Shown: positions 1 through 10,000 of the stretch, piece by piece | Position numbering within the stretch: the stretch's first letter is position 1 | Layout: each line of letters starts with the position of its first letter | Origin: Tieghemiomyces parasiticus | Taxonomy: Eukaryota > Kickxellomycota > Dimargaritomycetes > Dimargaritales > Dimargaritaceae | Length of the DNA: 23,950 bases | NCBI GenBank assembly: GCA_027575765.1 | Contig: JANBPT010000758.1 | Coordinates: 1-23,950 of the forward strand | Direction: 5' to 3' | Notes under the pieces: generated by a model | Told to the model about the DNA's origin: nothing | The model's input: only the letters and a program-made list of their open reading frames with translations | Database searches by the model: none | Program-made: the position numbers and the translations under genes

Positions 1-47
1 GTCTATGAATATCGACCTCGCCGGAATCTGCCGCTATCCACACTTAC

Positions 48-471
48 CTCCTTGCCAACCCAGGTGTCCGCATCGCCTAAGCAACAGTACAGGTAGGCCA
101 AGTCGGCCGTCTCAACTAGTCGATCGTCGGTCAGCGTCAGTCGGCCGATACCCGCGAGGGTCAAGTTCTTACAGAGTTCGAGGGCGATGGGTGACCGAAG
201 ATTTATCACCCGCACGTGGGCATTGCGTAGTCTGGTGGGTAGTAGACAGGATATTCATGGTAAGTGAAAGATAAGGGCGAGGTGGCCCCCGTGTGAATAC
301 TAAGGCCTGGCAGGTGATGCCCTCCCGTCAGTCCAGGAGGGAATGCCACCGGAAGAGGGCCGCCGCTGCTTACCTCTGCTGCGCCTCGAGGCCCCAGAGC
401 CGAATCTGGCGATCGTAGAGAGCCGCTTCATCAGCGGTGATGGTCGGTTGAATAGGGGCAGAGGTGATCAT
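48..471 (-). CDS. AOS1: SUMO-activating enzyme E1 subunit AOS1/SAE1, 5' part (truncated by window edge)
   Basis: Two exons are visible: complement(374..471), starting at the ATG at 471, and complement(48..231), with a 142-nt intron between (donor GTAAGC, acceptor CCAG). A second donor, GTAAGT at 47, sends the gene off the left edge. The 94 visible residues carry the E1 N-terminal signature YDRQIRLWG (19-27) and then an adenylation-fold start with KNLTLAGIG (54-62). Family knowledge: AOS1 pairs with UBA2 to adenylate SUMO in the nucleus, UBA2 holds the ATP site, and the Arg of the IRLWG motif reaches into it. The wording LWGLEAQQ followed by NAHV fits AOS1 better than UBA1 or the NEDD8 subunit ULA1. 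Oddity: the usual Gly-rich loop reads NLRSPIALE, with Ser-Pro where E1s normally carry glycines. Confidence 0.85.
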
Positions 472-2391
472 GCTGAGGGTCGGGCAAGCTCACAGTGGAT
501 GCGGCTATTATGATATGGGATATAATATCGGCGATGGTAACGGAATTGAGTGGAAGACGGCGACAGCAGATCGACCATTTCTATCGCCGGAATGTGTACA
601 TGCCTCACTCCCTCTCTTCAATGGGTGGGCGTGACGTTCGACACCGGACGTCCACTAGACAGCCTCACAAGGCACACGGGGGTAGTGACTGCTATTGATC
701 CAGCTGGCCTTGTCAACATTGGCTCCGCTTGATAGATCAAGTGGCCTGACTGTCCAACTTTATTTTCTAGCGGCTATACTCTGCGCCTGTGCCGTGTTTC
801 GATCAGCGACATGGGCACGCAGGCAGTATTGCCCGGTCGGCTGCGCGACGCTAGGTCGGTTATTAGAGATTGCTACCCTGCCGCGCATATCTACCATCAT
901 CGCAGTCAGGCTTTGTCTGGGCTCATCGAACTGTGTAGGAAGGACGTTACAGTTCCTGCGCACTTTACGTAGTGCCGACTATAGTTAGTGCCTTTAGTCA
1001 ACGATTGCATCGACGCCTATGGTATCTACGTACCAGACACTGGCATCTGAACAATGAGATATCTAAATATCTTTACACCTTTCGCCGTTTCAATCTCAGG
1101 ATATGGATATCGTCCGGTGTGGGCTGGCTAGGAAAAAAAAAGTGAGTATCATTAAGCTTCCAGGGTTTAAGTTTTAGAGTCCTTCATCGCGATCCTCCCC
1201 TCTCCGAATAGATAAGGATAATCTACGATCCGTCTCACTCGATATATAGCCCCAGACGGCATACAATCTCGAGCTGATGCACCAGGGTTGACGAGCACGC
1301 TGAACCGACCATGGCTACCAAGCCGTATATGGGAGGGATCATTGGTCTCGGCAGACAGGCGGTTACACGGACTTGGACGATTCACGCCATCGCCTTGGTG
1401 AAGAGCTGGAAGTAGCTTACCTCCCCATCCTAAGCGACCCCAAACAGTATCGCACCAGTGTTACCCGCTTGTATAGGCTAGGTTCGGATGAATGGCAAGA
1501 CGTCCCTGCTATAATTCCTTAAGTTCCCTTATCGCACGCACACACCTATGCAGTCGAGATGTTGCTTAACAGACCTTTATAATCAGTCTGACCTGAGTCA
1601 TCACTATACGGTTTTTCTCTTTGTCACGATTTTGAGCCCTAGGCCGACACCCGGGGGGCGCAGAGATCTGCAGCCAGCTTGTGCCACCACGAATCCGCCG
1701 CCTAGTGAGCGTGGATAATGGTGCGTTTCTACGGCCAAAGGAGAGTGGGCTACGCATACGGGTGGCTGATAAAAGTGCGACGCCAAGTACCCTGCAACCA
1801 ACGCCCCTCCTCGTCACCACCGTCGTCGATTTTTCCCGCCGGTCTGGAGCCGCATTTCTTTTCCACTCATGTAATCACCAGCCCTGCTTTATCCTGACGC
1901 TCCACATGCTATCAGGTTTAGCACTGGTCCTTCCCCTCCGCCTCCCTATCTTCTTCCCCCCCGGTATACCTGGTCGGTGCTCTCGCCGGCCCCCTTTGGC
2001 TATGGGAATTGGAAGCCACGCCGTGGTTAGCTTATTTTCTATATATCCTTGCCGTCGGCCTTCCGCCCAACTTCACCCTGACTGCATCCTTCACACGCAA
2101 GCTTGTCAACTCGTAATTTCATCACTTTGGTGAATCTCCATGTACTTAAACATTATTGCCCCTGTTTAGACCTTACACTGGACTGATTAGACAATTCTAT
2201 TACCCTATTCTAGTTTCGATTGTTTACTATTGCCCCCTCCCTCGGATTTAGCGATCGTCTTACTGTGCGTCACTTGCTCAGTTCTACGCTCCTCCCTGAT
2301 TTATATGCACGCCTTCGCGCCCTCCGTGACGCATCCGGGGTACTTCCAAGGCGGGGTGCCTTCCCGCCGGCGGCGGCCGGCCGTTTCCCTA
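472..2391. other. Intergenic region, largely non-coding; possible decayed exon
   Basis: This 1.9-kb stretch separates the AOS1 start from the BIM1-like gene, which diverge from it. No gene could be assembled. The long open frames here begin at GTG or TTG and show no domain. On the plus strand, roughly 550-972 is open except for two adjacent stops (TGA TAG at 730-735), and its middle weakly recalls a WD40 blade; see the finding. The part from about 2140 is AT- and pyrimidine-rich and probably holds the promoter and leader of the gene at 2392. Confidence 0.4.
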
Positions 2392-3090
2392 ATGCCCCTT
2401 TTCCTTCCACTCTTTGTTATCCTCATTCGCTGCACTTCTGCCGTCCAAACCGATGGCCCGGACGCCTTTCACCTTCGTACACCACCCTCCCGCGGATTCA
2501 GCCCCAATCCGATGGTTGACGTGCCGCAACCTTGTGGACCGTACGAGCCCTCGTCCGACCTAAGTGACCTGCACCAGCGGGCACAGGTCACTTTGATGGT
2601 CAAGGAGAAACAGCGCGGCCTGGTGACCTTGTCCTACCGGCCTCGAAGTTCGCCCCCGCGGTGGATCCCGCTCGAGGAGATGGAGGTGACCACTAGCCGC
2701 ACACACCTCACCTTCCGGGTCGACCTAACTAGTATCGCCAGTCCCGGGGACCGCGGGACTTTGCAGGCTATCTTTCACCCGCGCGCCATCAACACTACAT
2801 TCTGGACGCGATACCTGGACAAGTTCGATAAGTATAACGACGGGAGCAGTGAGGAGAATCTGATCGATATCGCTCTAGCCTCAGCCCTTCGCAGGGGTGA
2901 ACGCCCCAATGGCTATGAAAGGTACGCCATGTCCCGCCTTTATCAGTGTGCTGACGTGATCATCCGGAAGGGCGCCAGTGAGTCTGACATGTCCAGCGCT
3001 GACGCCCCAGACTTCGAATATTCAACGGCGCAGACCGCAGGCCAAGCCCTGGGGGCGGTGGCTGCGATGGCAGTGGTGCTATCAATATGA
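2392..3090 (+). CDS. Secreted BIM1-like (X325/LPMO-like) copper-protein family member, probably GPI-anchored
   Basis: Single exon, 232 residues. The frame is open further upstream, but only from a TTG; the ATG at 2392 places a hydrophobic signal peptide (1-17, ending TSA) at the very N-terminus, which decides the start. Family-like landmarks: HLRTPPSRGF (27-36) followed by PCG (47-49), a TLQAIF strand (123-128), and YQCADV (184-189). The last ~19 residues (214-232) form a hydrophobic Ala/Val-rich tail after a small-residue stretch, as in a GPI-attachment signal. Family knowledge: BIM1-like/X325 proteins are fungal cell-surface copper binders related in fold to LPMOs but linked to copper uptake rather than polysaccharide cleavage. 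Oddities: about 50 extra residues (133-182) lie between the TLQ strand and YQCAD, and the conserved His is not placed right after a convincing cleavage site. Assignment rests on motif recall only. Confidence 0.6.
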   Translation: MPLFLPLFVILIRCTSAVQTDGPDAFHLRTPPSRGFSPNPMVDVPQPCGPYEPSSDLSDLHQRAQVTLMVKEKQRGLVTLSYRPRSSPPRWIPLEEMEVTTSRTHLTFRVDLTSIASPGDRGTLQAIFHPRAINTTFWTRYLDKFDKYNDGSSEENLIDIALASALRRGERPNGYERYAMSRLYQCADVIIRKGASESDMSSADAPDFEYSTAQTAGQALGAVAAMAVVLSI

Positions 3091-3408
3091 CGTCCGGGAT
3101 TATCTAGCCAGGAGCGGGATGTGCAAGTGCTCTCACTTAAACCGTAGAGTCACTGGTGATAAATTAGGTATTGATAAGCAGCTACTATTTATTCCCTTGG
3201 AGTTAAATGTAAAGGGACGTAGTGACCTAAAAGACGAGAATTTGAGTGAAAATGGGATCCGGGGATGCGCGGTGCTGCATGTCCGCAGGTAAAAACCCTT
3301 CCCGATGGACCAATTTAGTGCGAGGAATATAATGGTACATTTGCACAAGGATGGCGAGCGAACGTAAAAGGGTAATAAAAAAATAGAATCAAAGGGAAAA
3401 GACCTCCG
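3091..3408. other. Convergent intergenic region
   Basis: This holds the 3' regions of the BIM1-like gene (plus) and VPS68 (minus). Apart from a plus-strand AATAAA at 3374-3379, nothing gene-like is seen. The plus frame at 2978-3292 overlaps the end of the BIM1-like gene and has no recognisable content. Confidence 0.6.
3374..3379 (+). promoter_or_regulatory. Candidate polyadenylation signal AATAAA for the BIM1-like gene
   Basis: Canonical hexamer in an A-rich stretch, about 280 nt after the stop at 3090 and just before the convergent VPS68 stop. The distance is long for a fungal 3' UTR, so the assignment is tentative. Confidence 0.3.
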
Positions 3409-3942
3409 CTAATTGAGAACAAAGTTGTACTGGCCCTCCGCCTCGGAGTTGTGCACGAGCCAAAGTACGATAGAACTCAAAGTGATGAGTACCGTCTGGA
3501 CAATGACAGCCACGCCAGTGTAAATAAATTCGTTCGCAACGCCCGATGTGATGTACTTAATGCAGAGGCTGGCCACCGAGCCCGCCAGCCCGCCGGCGAT
3601 AAGGGCTATGCCAATGAAGAGAGTGAACTTGGCGCGGCCGGCAAGCCCGCCGCTGTTACCCGAGTAGCCAAAGTGGTCGTCGCGGAGCAGGGACAGGTCG
3701 ATGGAGTTGGTGATGAGCATACCGACGGTGCAGAAGATGCCCGGGAGGTAATCCTCGACGCCGACGCGGGCTGGGAAGTCGGGCTGGTGGCCAGCGAACA
3801 CCAGGCCGTCCACGAAGAACCACCAACCCACGGCGAACAGGGCGCCGGCGAGGTAGGTGCCGATTTCGCGCTGGTTCTCCTTGACGACGGATGGGAGGGC
3901 CGGAAACGGCAGGCGGCAGATGAACGGGTGTTCCACGGGCAT
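3409..3942 (-). CDS. VPS68: VPS68/TMEM50 family four-helix membrane protein
   Basis: Single exon, 177 residues, starting at the ATG at 3942; the frame runs 25 codons further upstream, but only from a TTG. Four hydrophobic segments are visible: about 29-50 (containing GWWFFVDGLVFA), about 66-84 (YLPGIFCTVGMLITNSID), about 105-130 and about 140-162. WWFFVDG and PGIF..GMLI.NSID are hallmarks of the Vps68/TMEM50 (UPF0220) family, and the length fits (yeast Vps68 is about 184 residues). Family knowledge: Vps68 sits in endosomal/vacuolar membranes, associates with Vps55 and acts at a late step of endosome-to-vacuole traffic; animal TMEM50 is an ER/Golgi cargo-receptor partner. The strand opposite is open over most of its length, which is a codon-bias shadow. 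Confidence 0.92.
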   Translation of the reverse strand: MPVEHPFICRLPFPALPSVVKENQREIGTYLAGALFAVGWWFFVDGLVFAGHQPDFPARVGVEDYLPGIFCTVGMLITNSIDLSLLRDDHFGYSGNSGGLAGRAKFTLFIGIALIAGGLAGSVASLCIKYITSGVANEFIYTGVAVIVQTVLITLSSIVLWLVHNSEAEGQYNFVLN

Positions 3943-4397
3943 GGTGGGCGGGGTTGGGGAGAGGGCGGGGAAGTGGGATGTGCGCGAATGGAGTAGAGCA
4001 CACTTCACGAGAGCCAAAATGGTTGAAAAGAAGAGAAGGAAGTAAAGGGGTTACTGGAATTGGTTAGGATGGGGAAAGCTCAGCATGAGACCGTAGGGTC
4101 CCGGCCGTGAAGGCAGGTCGTGCAGGAACTGTCTGGATGGGGGAACAGGCAGGACTGTCGGCGTTGTTCATTCCCCTCAGGCGCTTAAATAGCGTCACTA
4201 GACCCGGCATCTGGACACCTGTCGTCCGTCTCCGCCGAATGACCACTAGAGTATACCTGGCCAGCCTGACCTCCACCGTCTGGAGGTAAATAAGAACTGG
4301 CTCGGTGATGGCAGGAGAGTAATGACGGTGATGACTATGGTTTATTGGAAAGTGCAATGGTGCATATGACGGGCGAATCTTAAGGGTAGTGGCCAAC
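3943..4397 (-). promoter_or_regulatory. Promoter region of VPS68 and 3' region of the FAM133-like gene
   Basis: About 455 bp between two minus-strand genes. On the minus strand the stretch just before the VPS68 ATG is C/T-rich, as in many fungal leaders. No TATA box or other defined site was recognised. Confidence 0.4.
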
Positions 4398-5290
4398 TTA
4401 ACTTTGGGGGTCAAGCGCGGGAGGCGAGCGCGACCGGCACCGGGAACTGCGATGATAGCGACGCGGGCTGCGACTCCGGCTTCGGTTGTACCGGGAGCGG
4501 CGATCGTCACGTTTCACCACATCAACTGGACTCTGATGGCGGTCCCTAGATTCTCCGCGGCGTCGGCGCCCATAGTAGTCACGGCGGTCCTCCGCGCTTC
4601 GGTCGTATGGCGACCGCGTACGGGAACGGGGTCGGCGGACGGGAGACCGGCTGGCCTCGCGGTCCCTCGATTCCTTGCGGTGTCTGTGCCCATAATGGTC
4701 ACGGCGGTCCTCCGCGCTTCGGTCGTATGGCGAGCGCGTACGGGAACGGGATCGGCGGACGGGAGACCGGCTGGCTTCGTGGTCCAAGCTGGCCGGGCGG
4801 CCACCCCTCTCGCATTCGCGGTCGTGACGATGGCGTCGGCGGTGGGACGCCTCGTCGCTCTCACTTGCGCTGCCGTCGTCGTGACGCCGGGCGGATCGGT
4901 CGCGGTTCTCCTTCCGTTTCTGCTTCTCTCTGCTCTTACGTTCGGCGCGTTTCTTGTCCTTCTCGCGGGCCTTCAGTTTGGCCGCCCGCTCCTTGTCGAG
5001 TTTCTTCCGGTACAGCTGATGCTGGTGGTCCGAATACTGCGGCCCGTCGTACTTCTCTTTGAGTTTGCGAAATTCATCCCTGCGTGGGTCGTGGTACCAA
5101 GTGGTATCATTAGACGGAGAGGCGGGGTAATTGTGTTAATGAACGCACAGAGACCGTACATGCTAAAAGTGCTCGTATTTCCCTCGCCCAAAATGCAGAG
5201 GAGGGCGTGTAAGTGCGAACTAACCTACCATGACATGCCATTGCTCTTGCGGGACTCGAGAAAGTCCCGAATTGTAAAATTGGACTGCAT
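4398..5290 (-). CDS. Arg/Ser-rich nuclear protein, FAM133-like N-terminus
   Basis: Two exons, complement(5229..5290) and complement(4398..5079), with a 149-nt intron (donor GTAGGT at 5228, AG at 5081-5080, CTAAT branch-like motif upstream). They join in frame to 247 residues. The N-terminus reads FTIRDFLESRK (5-15), then WDEFRKLKEKY, then a long Lys/Arg/Glu-rich helix; this order recalls the TIQDYL..P.TWEEVKEQL start of FAM133 proteins. The middle is acidic/serine (SASESDE), and the C-terminal ~130 residues are RS/RSR-rich, including two 40-residue tandem repeats. Such RS domains act in the nucleus in splicing-factor contacts and are phosphorylated by SR kinases; a splicing role is inference. 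The intron removes an in-frame TAA, which supports the model. It is divergent from PBDC1, 515 bp away. Confidence 0.65.
4541..4780 (-). repeat. Tandem duplication, two copies of 120 bp in the RS domain
   Basis: 4541-4660 and 4661-4780 align without gaps at exactly 120-bp spacing with scattered substitutions. The DNA therefore encodes two 40-residue units that share EASRSPVRR, RSRTRSPYDRSAEDRRD and YG blocks. Similarity drops on both sides, so this looks like one in-frame duplication that doubled the RS block. Confidence 0.9.
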
Positions 5291-5805
5291 GATGCGTGCG
5301 GAGGGGATGCCTGTTTGGGAGGGGCGAACGAGGTCAGTAACAGGAAAGGTGGTGGTAGGAAAAAAATAGCGCCAATGCCACTGGGAACGTAGTTTAACGT
5401 CCTGGAAAAGGTTACCAGGTAGTAATAGTGACTAGGTAAAGGTGGTTGAAAACTGCGAAGCACATGGATTTCTATAGGCACTCCCATGCATGGTACGTCC
5501 TTGCCGCTCCAAGCAATAAGAGTCCCTTGGCCGTCCCGCTCCTACTCTCCGCATCGCCCGACCAAGGCCAATGCTATTTCCCTGGCTATCGCTTCAGGGG
5601 AAGGCTGGGCTGTGGACCATTTTTTGCGAGTGTTGTCGCTAGCCACGCCACAGCGACGCCAACGTCTCGGCCGGGCACAATGTAGCCCAGCCTCCCACCA
5701 GCTCCTTCCTGATCAGCCCCACTCTGGCATCACTTGACTCGACGTTCCTTCTTCATATTCACAACAACCCGTTCCATTCCACCCTTCCCCAACGTTATCA
5801 TCGAC
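5291..5805. promoter_or_regulatory. Bidirectional promoter region, FAM133-like gene / PBDC1
   Basis: 515 bp between two divergent ATGs (5290 minus, 5806 plus), so both promoters must lie here. The last ~80 bp before the PBDC1 ATG are pyrimidine-rich, and the ATG context (TCGACATGGC) is favourable. No TATA box is evident. Confidence 0.5.
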
Positions 5806-6401
5806 ATGGCACTCCCTAAGGCCGAGGATCTCGATCAGATCGAGGAAATCGAGCAGCAGTGGGCCGTCAAGGCCATGCACCACGCCGAGACGTACTACAG
5901 CCTCCTCGAAAAGTACGACTGCACCAAGATGCGCCTGACCAAGTAAGTATTGGCCCATGACCCGCTGGCCAGCCCGTGCTATAAGGAGGCATCCACTGCC
6001 CTTGTTAGGCCTGGAGGGCTACGTCATCGGTTCGACATCGAGACCTGGCAACCATACAAGACCCTGACACTACGGCCCCTCCGATCTTCCCTTTCCACAG
6101 AATTGACGACGAACTTTACGAAGACTTTCGGAAGACGTTCCCGCACATCAACGTCGAACTGCTCGACGAGGAAGACTTCAAGTCTCCTAGCGCCAAGGAA
6201 GCGTGGCGCGAATTCATCAATCGGTATGAGAACCGCGTGCGTGACTTCAACTTTGGCAGTCTCTTGCGCAAGGACTACCGGGAGGGCTACACGGAGTCCA
6301 ACACCATGTTCGCCATGCGCACCCAGTTTTACTGCGTGGAGGTTGCTCGCAACAAGCTGGGCTTGAATCGGGTGATCTACAAAGGCGATGCCTCGTCGTG
6401 A
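5806..6401 (+). CDS. PBDC1: PBDC1 family protein (yeast YPL225W-like)
   Basis: Two exons, 5806..5942 and 6101..6401, with a 158-nt intron (GTAAGT..CACAG), giving 145 residues. Strong family landmarks: QQWAVKAMHHAETYYSLL near the N-terminus, LTKIDDELYEDFRK across the splice junction, RVRDFNFGSLLR, and EGYTESNTMFAMRTQFYCVE near the C-terminus. The length matches the compact family core. Despite the name (polysaccharide biosynthesis domain containing 1), the yeast homologue Ypl225w has been described as a chaperone for nascent eEF1A; that role is carried over by family only. Exon 2 has a long open antisense frame, rejected here. Confidence 0.95.
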
Positions 6402-7028
6402 GGACGGCCGGTCGTCGTAGCGGCTTTGCGCTTCTCGCGCCTTGCGCACCCGTGACTTATCAATAAATGGCATATTTTGACGTCGCGGAGATGACTTCCT
6501 GCGTGGCGAAGACCTCGCTGGTGAACGACTACCATTCGCATCGGCCCAGCGTGCCATATGTGTGAGCCGGGGCTATAATTGTCGGCTTAATTAATGCTAA
6601 TGGGCTCGGCGTTTCGATCGATCACGGTATCGCTCACCAGCCAAAAAGTCACTGCCATCCATTACCTCCTGGATCGGGCAGAGACCAGTGCTAGTTATCA
6701 GCGGGGGGCGGAGCCCAACCAATACATGGCTCCCACTGGATGTGAAGCGAAGTGGCGGTTAGTGATGCAAAAAAACACTCGCGTCTAGTCAATGCTTGCC
6801 AGCTACCGCAGTAACCCTGGCACCATAAGTTGAATAGCTGACAGCCAGAGCTCCTCCTCCGAGTCGACAGCCCGCGCTATATTCCATGCTAGTGCCTTCC
6901 ACAGGCACGTTCTTCGCTAGTCCACCCGACCGACCTGTTCTGTTCCTCCTACCCGCGTTGCCATCGGGCCCCTGTGCCGCATTCCTCCTCGTTTGAGTTT
7001 CCATCGACCACTTCACTCCGGCACCCCC
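6402..7028 (+). promoter_or_regulatory. PBDC1 3' region and FAN1 promoter region
   Basis: 627 bp between two plus-strand genes. It contains the PBDC1 polyadenylation signal and a CCAAT motif near 6718. The sequence becomes C/T-rich for about 100 bp before the FAN1 ATG. No gene was found. Confidence 0.5.
6462..6467 (+). promoter_or_regulatory. Polyadenylation signal AATAAA, PBDC1
   Basis: Canonical hexamer about 60 nt downstream of the PBDC1 stop, the expected place for a short fungal 3' UTR. Confidence 0.6.
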
Positions 7029-10000
7029 ATGTCAGCCCCGCCCACCGTCATTGACCTGACGGATGACGGCAGCGACGAGGCGGAAGTCGTTTCTCCGCCC
7101 CGATGCCTTGCCCCATCGCTCCAGAAGCGCTCTGACACCCCTCTCCGGCCCCCCCTGCCCGGCGCACCCCGAAACTCGGAGGTTCGCGAACCGTCCCGAA
7201 CCCCCGAAGTGCCGGCGGCGCCCCCGGCCCTCAAACAGTATTACCTCGAGTCGTTCCGCGGGGACTTGGAGACGGTCCTGGCCGGGGAAGCGCACCTGCT
7301 GAGCGAAGAAGAACTGGCCCTCTGTGCCGTGTTCAACAGCCTCTCAACTGCGGCGCAGTACCTCACGGTGCGGCTCCTGGCCCGCAAGCCCGGTTGGCTG
7401 CGCCTAGCCGCACTCAACTACCCCGAGGTCGGACCGCTCGAACCGATCCTTGACGAGCTCCTCAGTGCCGATATACCTTTACTCGACTGTGGCGACCGTA
7501 CGCTGACCGACCTGACCGACCTGTTAAACCTACTTACCCTGGAAGAATTGCGCAGAATTTGTAAACCCGTCGACCCGCGGGCCGCCAAATCTAAGCCAGC
7601 CCTGATAGCTCAATACCTCAAGATGGGCCGGTCGCAGCGAACCCTCTCTTTCAACCGGCCGGCTGTCGGGGACCGCGCGACTATGGCAACGGATACCATC
7701 CCGCCTTCCTCACCATGGTATCGGCGGGCGGCCCGCGTGCTGGGTCGCGTGGTGCGTCTAACCCCAGCCGTCACCGAGACCTTCCAGCGCGTGCAGTTCA
7801 TCTACCACCGCGGCCGCGAGCCGGTCGACGGGAATGCTATGACCACAACTGTCATGTCCACCATTGGCCGCTGGAACTACCCGCGCTACGTCGTCACTCG
7901 CTCCCTGGATTTGTTCCCGGACCGCTCGGCCCTCTTGGCCTACGAATCTGCCGTGCGGCTCCGCCACGACCTAGGCGTGCTTACTGATAGCGGCCGTACC
8001 GACCCTGCCTTCCTACACCAGGCCTGGGCCTTGTGTATCCCAGTGCGGACGGCCTGGCGTGACTGTATCGCTGCTGAGACGGCCACGGCCGGTACCGATC
8101 CTGGCGGCCATTACCGCCGTCGTTATACTGTAGGGTACGTCTACACTCGGATCCTCGGCCGTAGCACCCGCGTCCTCGAGACCCTCAAGGATTACGCCAC
8201 GGAGGCCGAGCTACTACGTGACCTCCTGAGCCAGCGTATCTACTCGCTACGACAGCGTGGCCGGTGGTATGAGCGCCTGGCCCTCATTCAAACTAATTAC
8301 GGCATAGCGAAGGATGCACCTGCCGCCGCTAAAGAAACTTCCTGGCGCCTAGTCCGAGCCACCTGTTTGGAAGCCCTGGAGGACCCCTACGTTCAGGACG
8401 GTAGGTGCTAACCGTACTGGTCATCGTTGGTGCTTTGGGTGGACTGTCTCCACAAACGATCACGCGAGTGGACTATCTGTGTGGGATGTTGCCCATGACG
8501 TTTTCGACCCTAGCCTCGTCTTTGCCATTTGCTTCTCACCATGCTTTCCACCTCGCTGCTATCTCTACCAACACCTCCCACCCACCCTTCAGCCGAGAAG
8601 AGATTACTTGTCAAACGGCTGGCGCGGATGGAGAAGCGACTTGGGCTCGCCCCATCCGACGTTTACTGCAGCGCGCTACCCGAGCGGCGGGAGGCCCCCA
8701 TCGTGACAATTACTGGTAAGACTTGCATCGATACTGAACTCGTTATATCGCGGTAGGCGAGGTGAGGATGCACCTCTCCTGACCAGCGCCCTACAACCAT
8801 TCAGTGACACGCACCGTTGCCCGATTTATTTCACCCTTGCTTTTCAAATTGGACCTTCGCTTACCCCTCCCATCCCACATTCTGCCACTGTTTCCTTACG
8901 TTCAGGTATTCGAGCGGGCTCGTCCCGAAACCGACCGGTCTATGAGTCCGCCGAGGGCTCGCCCTGTATGGTTGAGAATCTCGTCCTTCAACACTATGAG
9001 ACGCAGGGCTACCGAGGGTAAGTAACGAGGTTCCTGTACGCTGGTTTTCTCCTGACCTGTGGAACCTCGTGTGCGTGACAGCGTCGATGTCAGGGTTCGA
9101 TGCAAACCTAGTGCACTGCCAACCAACTGATACTAACCACTGTACCCCTTACTTGACGACCTAGTTTTCATTGCGAGAGCGGACTGTATTTGACATTAGT
9201 AAGTCATCGGCTGAATGAGGAGGAGCCATCTCTCCCTCCCTCTCTCTCCCTCTCCCTTTCAATGGGCCGAGTGGGTCGTTAATTGTTGACTCTGATTCAG
9301 GCATCAGCTAACCGTATACATCCTGTAAATCATACCACTGAAGTTTACCCTGCTTTTCTGGGATGTGCTATTTGCGTCCCATCCCGGCGTGTTTGAAACC
9401 CCGTACCAGCCTGCACCGCTGGATCTCCATACCGATGCGTTTTACTTGGGTGAGCTATTGTCATGAATATGGTGGTCTGCTATTGGGAAAGCCTTGTGCG
9501 TCTGCATTACACCAAGGGACACACTTTCCCATCTAGCACCGCCGTGCGAAGCCAGGCCTTCCACTGGCCTCGTGCACTCGCCATTCTACGTTGCCATCGG
9601 CTGACATGACCCTCTCCCCTCGCCACACCTCCTCACCTGCACTGTACCAACTACAGACCGCCAGGAAACAATTGAGGCGCACCTGTCATTGGTTGAGAGT
9701 ACCTACGCTGCCATTCTTACGAGAGTATGGAAGGAGGAGCAACCCCGGGCCACTCGTTGTGTTGGTATCCACTGGTCCTACGAACTCTCCGATTTACTAG
9801 AGATTGCCGAGGTAACGCCAAGTCATTCGCCTTGTACAGCTGCTTTTCATCAACTGCCGGAGATATTTTCGACGAGCGGAATAAGCCAACCTCTGCGACA
9901 AATGTTGACCTGGCTTAACATCGTCTTTCCTTCTCCCGCCCCTCTGGTCAATGCACCACTCATCTGCCCTCCCCAGGCCCTAGGCGGACAACAGCTCGTG

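Noticed and set aside
1681..2133. 150-codon plus-strand frame before the BIM1-like gene
   Set aside because: Starts at GTG, low-complexity Pro/Leu/Ser composition typical of pyrimidine-rich leader DNA, no domain.
3451..3996. 181-codon plus-strand frame over VPS68
   Set aside because: Shadow of the strongly supported VPS68 frame; begins inside its 3' end and has no recognisable features.
4389..5369. 326-codon plus-strand frame opposite the RS-rich gene
   Set aside because: It is the antisense of Arg/Ser codons, giving an Ala/Val/Pro-rich product without a domain. The minus strand has a FAM133-like start, a proper intron and an RS domain.
6024..6557. 177-codon minus-strand frame over PBDC1 exon 2
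   Set aside because: Mirrors a conserved PBDC1 exon; its product has no family resemblance. GC-biased third positions readily create such antisense frames.
6993..7028. Upstream extension of the FAN1 frame
   Set aside because: It begins with TTG; the first ATG, at 7029, puts the SIM-containing segment at the N-terminus.
9224..9260. CT-rich tract
   Set aside because: A simple polypyrimidine run inside FAN1 intron 4; no function beyond possible acceptor context.
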